Shown one piece after another: positions 5,145 to 5,522 of a DNA stretch of 5,522 nt. The first letter of the stretch is position 1. Every line of letters starts with the position of its first letter. Source of the stretch: Actinomycetota bacterium (GTDB lineage: Bacteria; Actinomycetota; Humimicrobiia; Humimicrobiales; Humimicrobiaceae); assembly GCA_003486795.1 (NCBI GenBank), contig DNFX01000233.1:1-5522 (forward strand). The letters are read 5' to 3'. Under the pieces are notes generated by a model that saw only the letters and a list, made by a program, of their open reading frames with translations, was not told the DNA's origin and ran no database searches. The position numbers were made by a program, and so were the translations under genes.

Positions 5145-5522
5145 ATGGAAGAAAATATCGATTCTTTAAAAAAGATACTTGATAAAGAATATGAAGATTT
5201 TGAATCAGTAATTGAAAAAACTAATACTTTATCGGAACTGGAAAATACAGAAAACAGGTTTCTTGGTAAAAAAAGCCTGGTATCAGTATATCTGAAAAGC
5301 ATGGGAACTCTTTCAAATCAGTTCAAGCCTGTTGCCGGAAAAACTATTAACGATATCCGTAAAAAGATAAGCGAAAAAATTTCTGCCAGAAAGGAAGAAA
5401 TATCTCTTCATGAATTTGACAGAAAATTACGAAACGAAAAGCTGGATCTTACTCTTCCTGGCAGGAAAAGAAATAAAGGTTCAAAAAATATAATATCCCA
5501 GATAATAGAAGAAGTAGAGAAT
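5145..5522 (+). CDS. pheS: Phenylalanyl-tRNA synthetase alpha subunit, N-terminal part (cut by window edge)
   Basis: Alpha subunit of the (alpha-beta)2 enzyme that charges tRNA-Phe. The visible 126 codons encode the N-terminal coiled-coil arm (about 1-95), which contacts tRNA, with the family pattern RFLGKKSLVSVYLKSMGTL at 38-56 and N69..R79-type spacing. The linker into the catalytic core follows with LDLTLPGR at 100-107, a strong family marker. The catalytic motifs lie beyond the edge. The usual GSxHP after LPGR reads GSKNI (112-116), so the common His-Pro pair is Asn-Ile here. The ATG at 5145 is the first good start and gives the expected N-terminus, but no clear ribosome binding site precedes it (only GGG at 5131-5133). 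The gap after rplT is 91 nt. pheT would be expected next. Confidence 0.93.
   Translation, partial: MEENIDSLKKILDKEYEDFESVIEKTNTLSELENTENRFLGKKSLVSVYLKSMGTLSNQFKPVAGKTINDIRKKISEKISARKEEISLHEFDRKLRNEKLDLTLPGRKRNKGSKNIISQIIEEVEN

Noticed and set aside
5108..5302. Short open frame on the - strand over the pheS start
   Set aside because: It overlaps clear PheS coding sequence on the + strand and has no family features.

Overview
The window is about two-thirds A+T and every gene lies on the + strand. Arg is mostly AGA/AGG and Ile often ATA. Gene order is thrS, a radical SAM gene, infC, rpmI, rplT, then pheS, which runs off the right edge. This is the common bacterial translation cluster (Thr-tRNA synthetase, IF3, L35, L20, Phe-tRNA synthetase alpha) with one unrelated gene inserted between thrS and infC. 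The base and codon use, and the radical SAM maturase-type protein, suggest a low-GC, probably anaerobic bacterium, either Clostridia-like or a deep-branching uncultivated lineage. The sequence alone does not fix the phylum.

Layout: 1-173 is a leader/intergenic stretch with a short tandem repeat and weak promoter candidates, and no T-box motif. 174-2099 is thrS. 2100-2220 holds an extended -10 promoter. 2221-3570 is a radical SAM/SPASM-like protein of unknown substrate. 3578-3650 holds two tandem hairpins, the second a strong intrinsic terminator. 3649-3677 is a near-consensus promoter directly abutting that terminator. About 3684-3850 is a structured infC leader carrying a second intrinsic terminator and a mutually exclusive upstream helix, so it looks like a transcription attenuator. 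3855-4358 is infC, read from a non-ATG (AUU) start. 4447-4641 is rpmI, 4694-5053 is rplT, and 5145 to the edge is the N-terminal third of pheS.

How it works together: infC-rpmI-rplT form one operon, probably continuing into pheS. Two layers of feedback are suggested. The AUU start of infC is the classic device by which IF3 limits its own translation. The leader attenuator sits where L20 autoregulates this operon in Bacillus. The radical SAM gene has its own promoter and terminator and so appears to be an independent unit within a housekeeping neighbourhood. The most interesting items are the infC leader switch, the non-ATG IF3 start and the inserted radical SAM gene. No defence system, mobile element, tRNA or CRISPR was seen.
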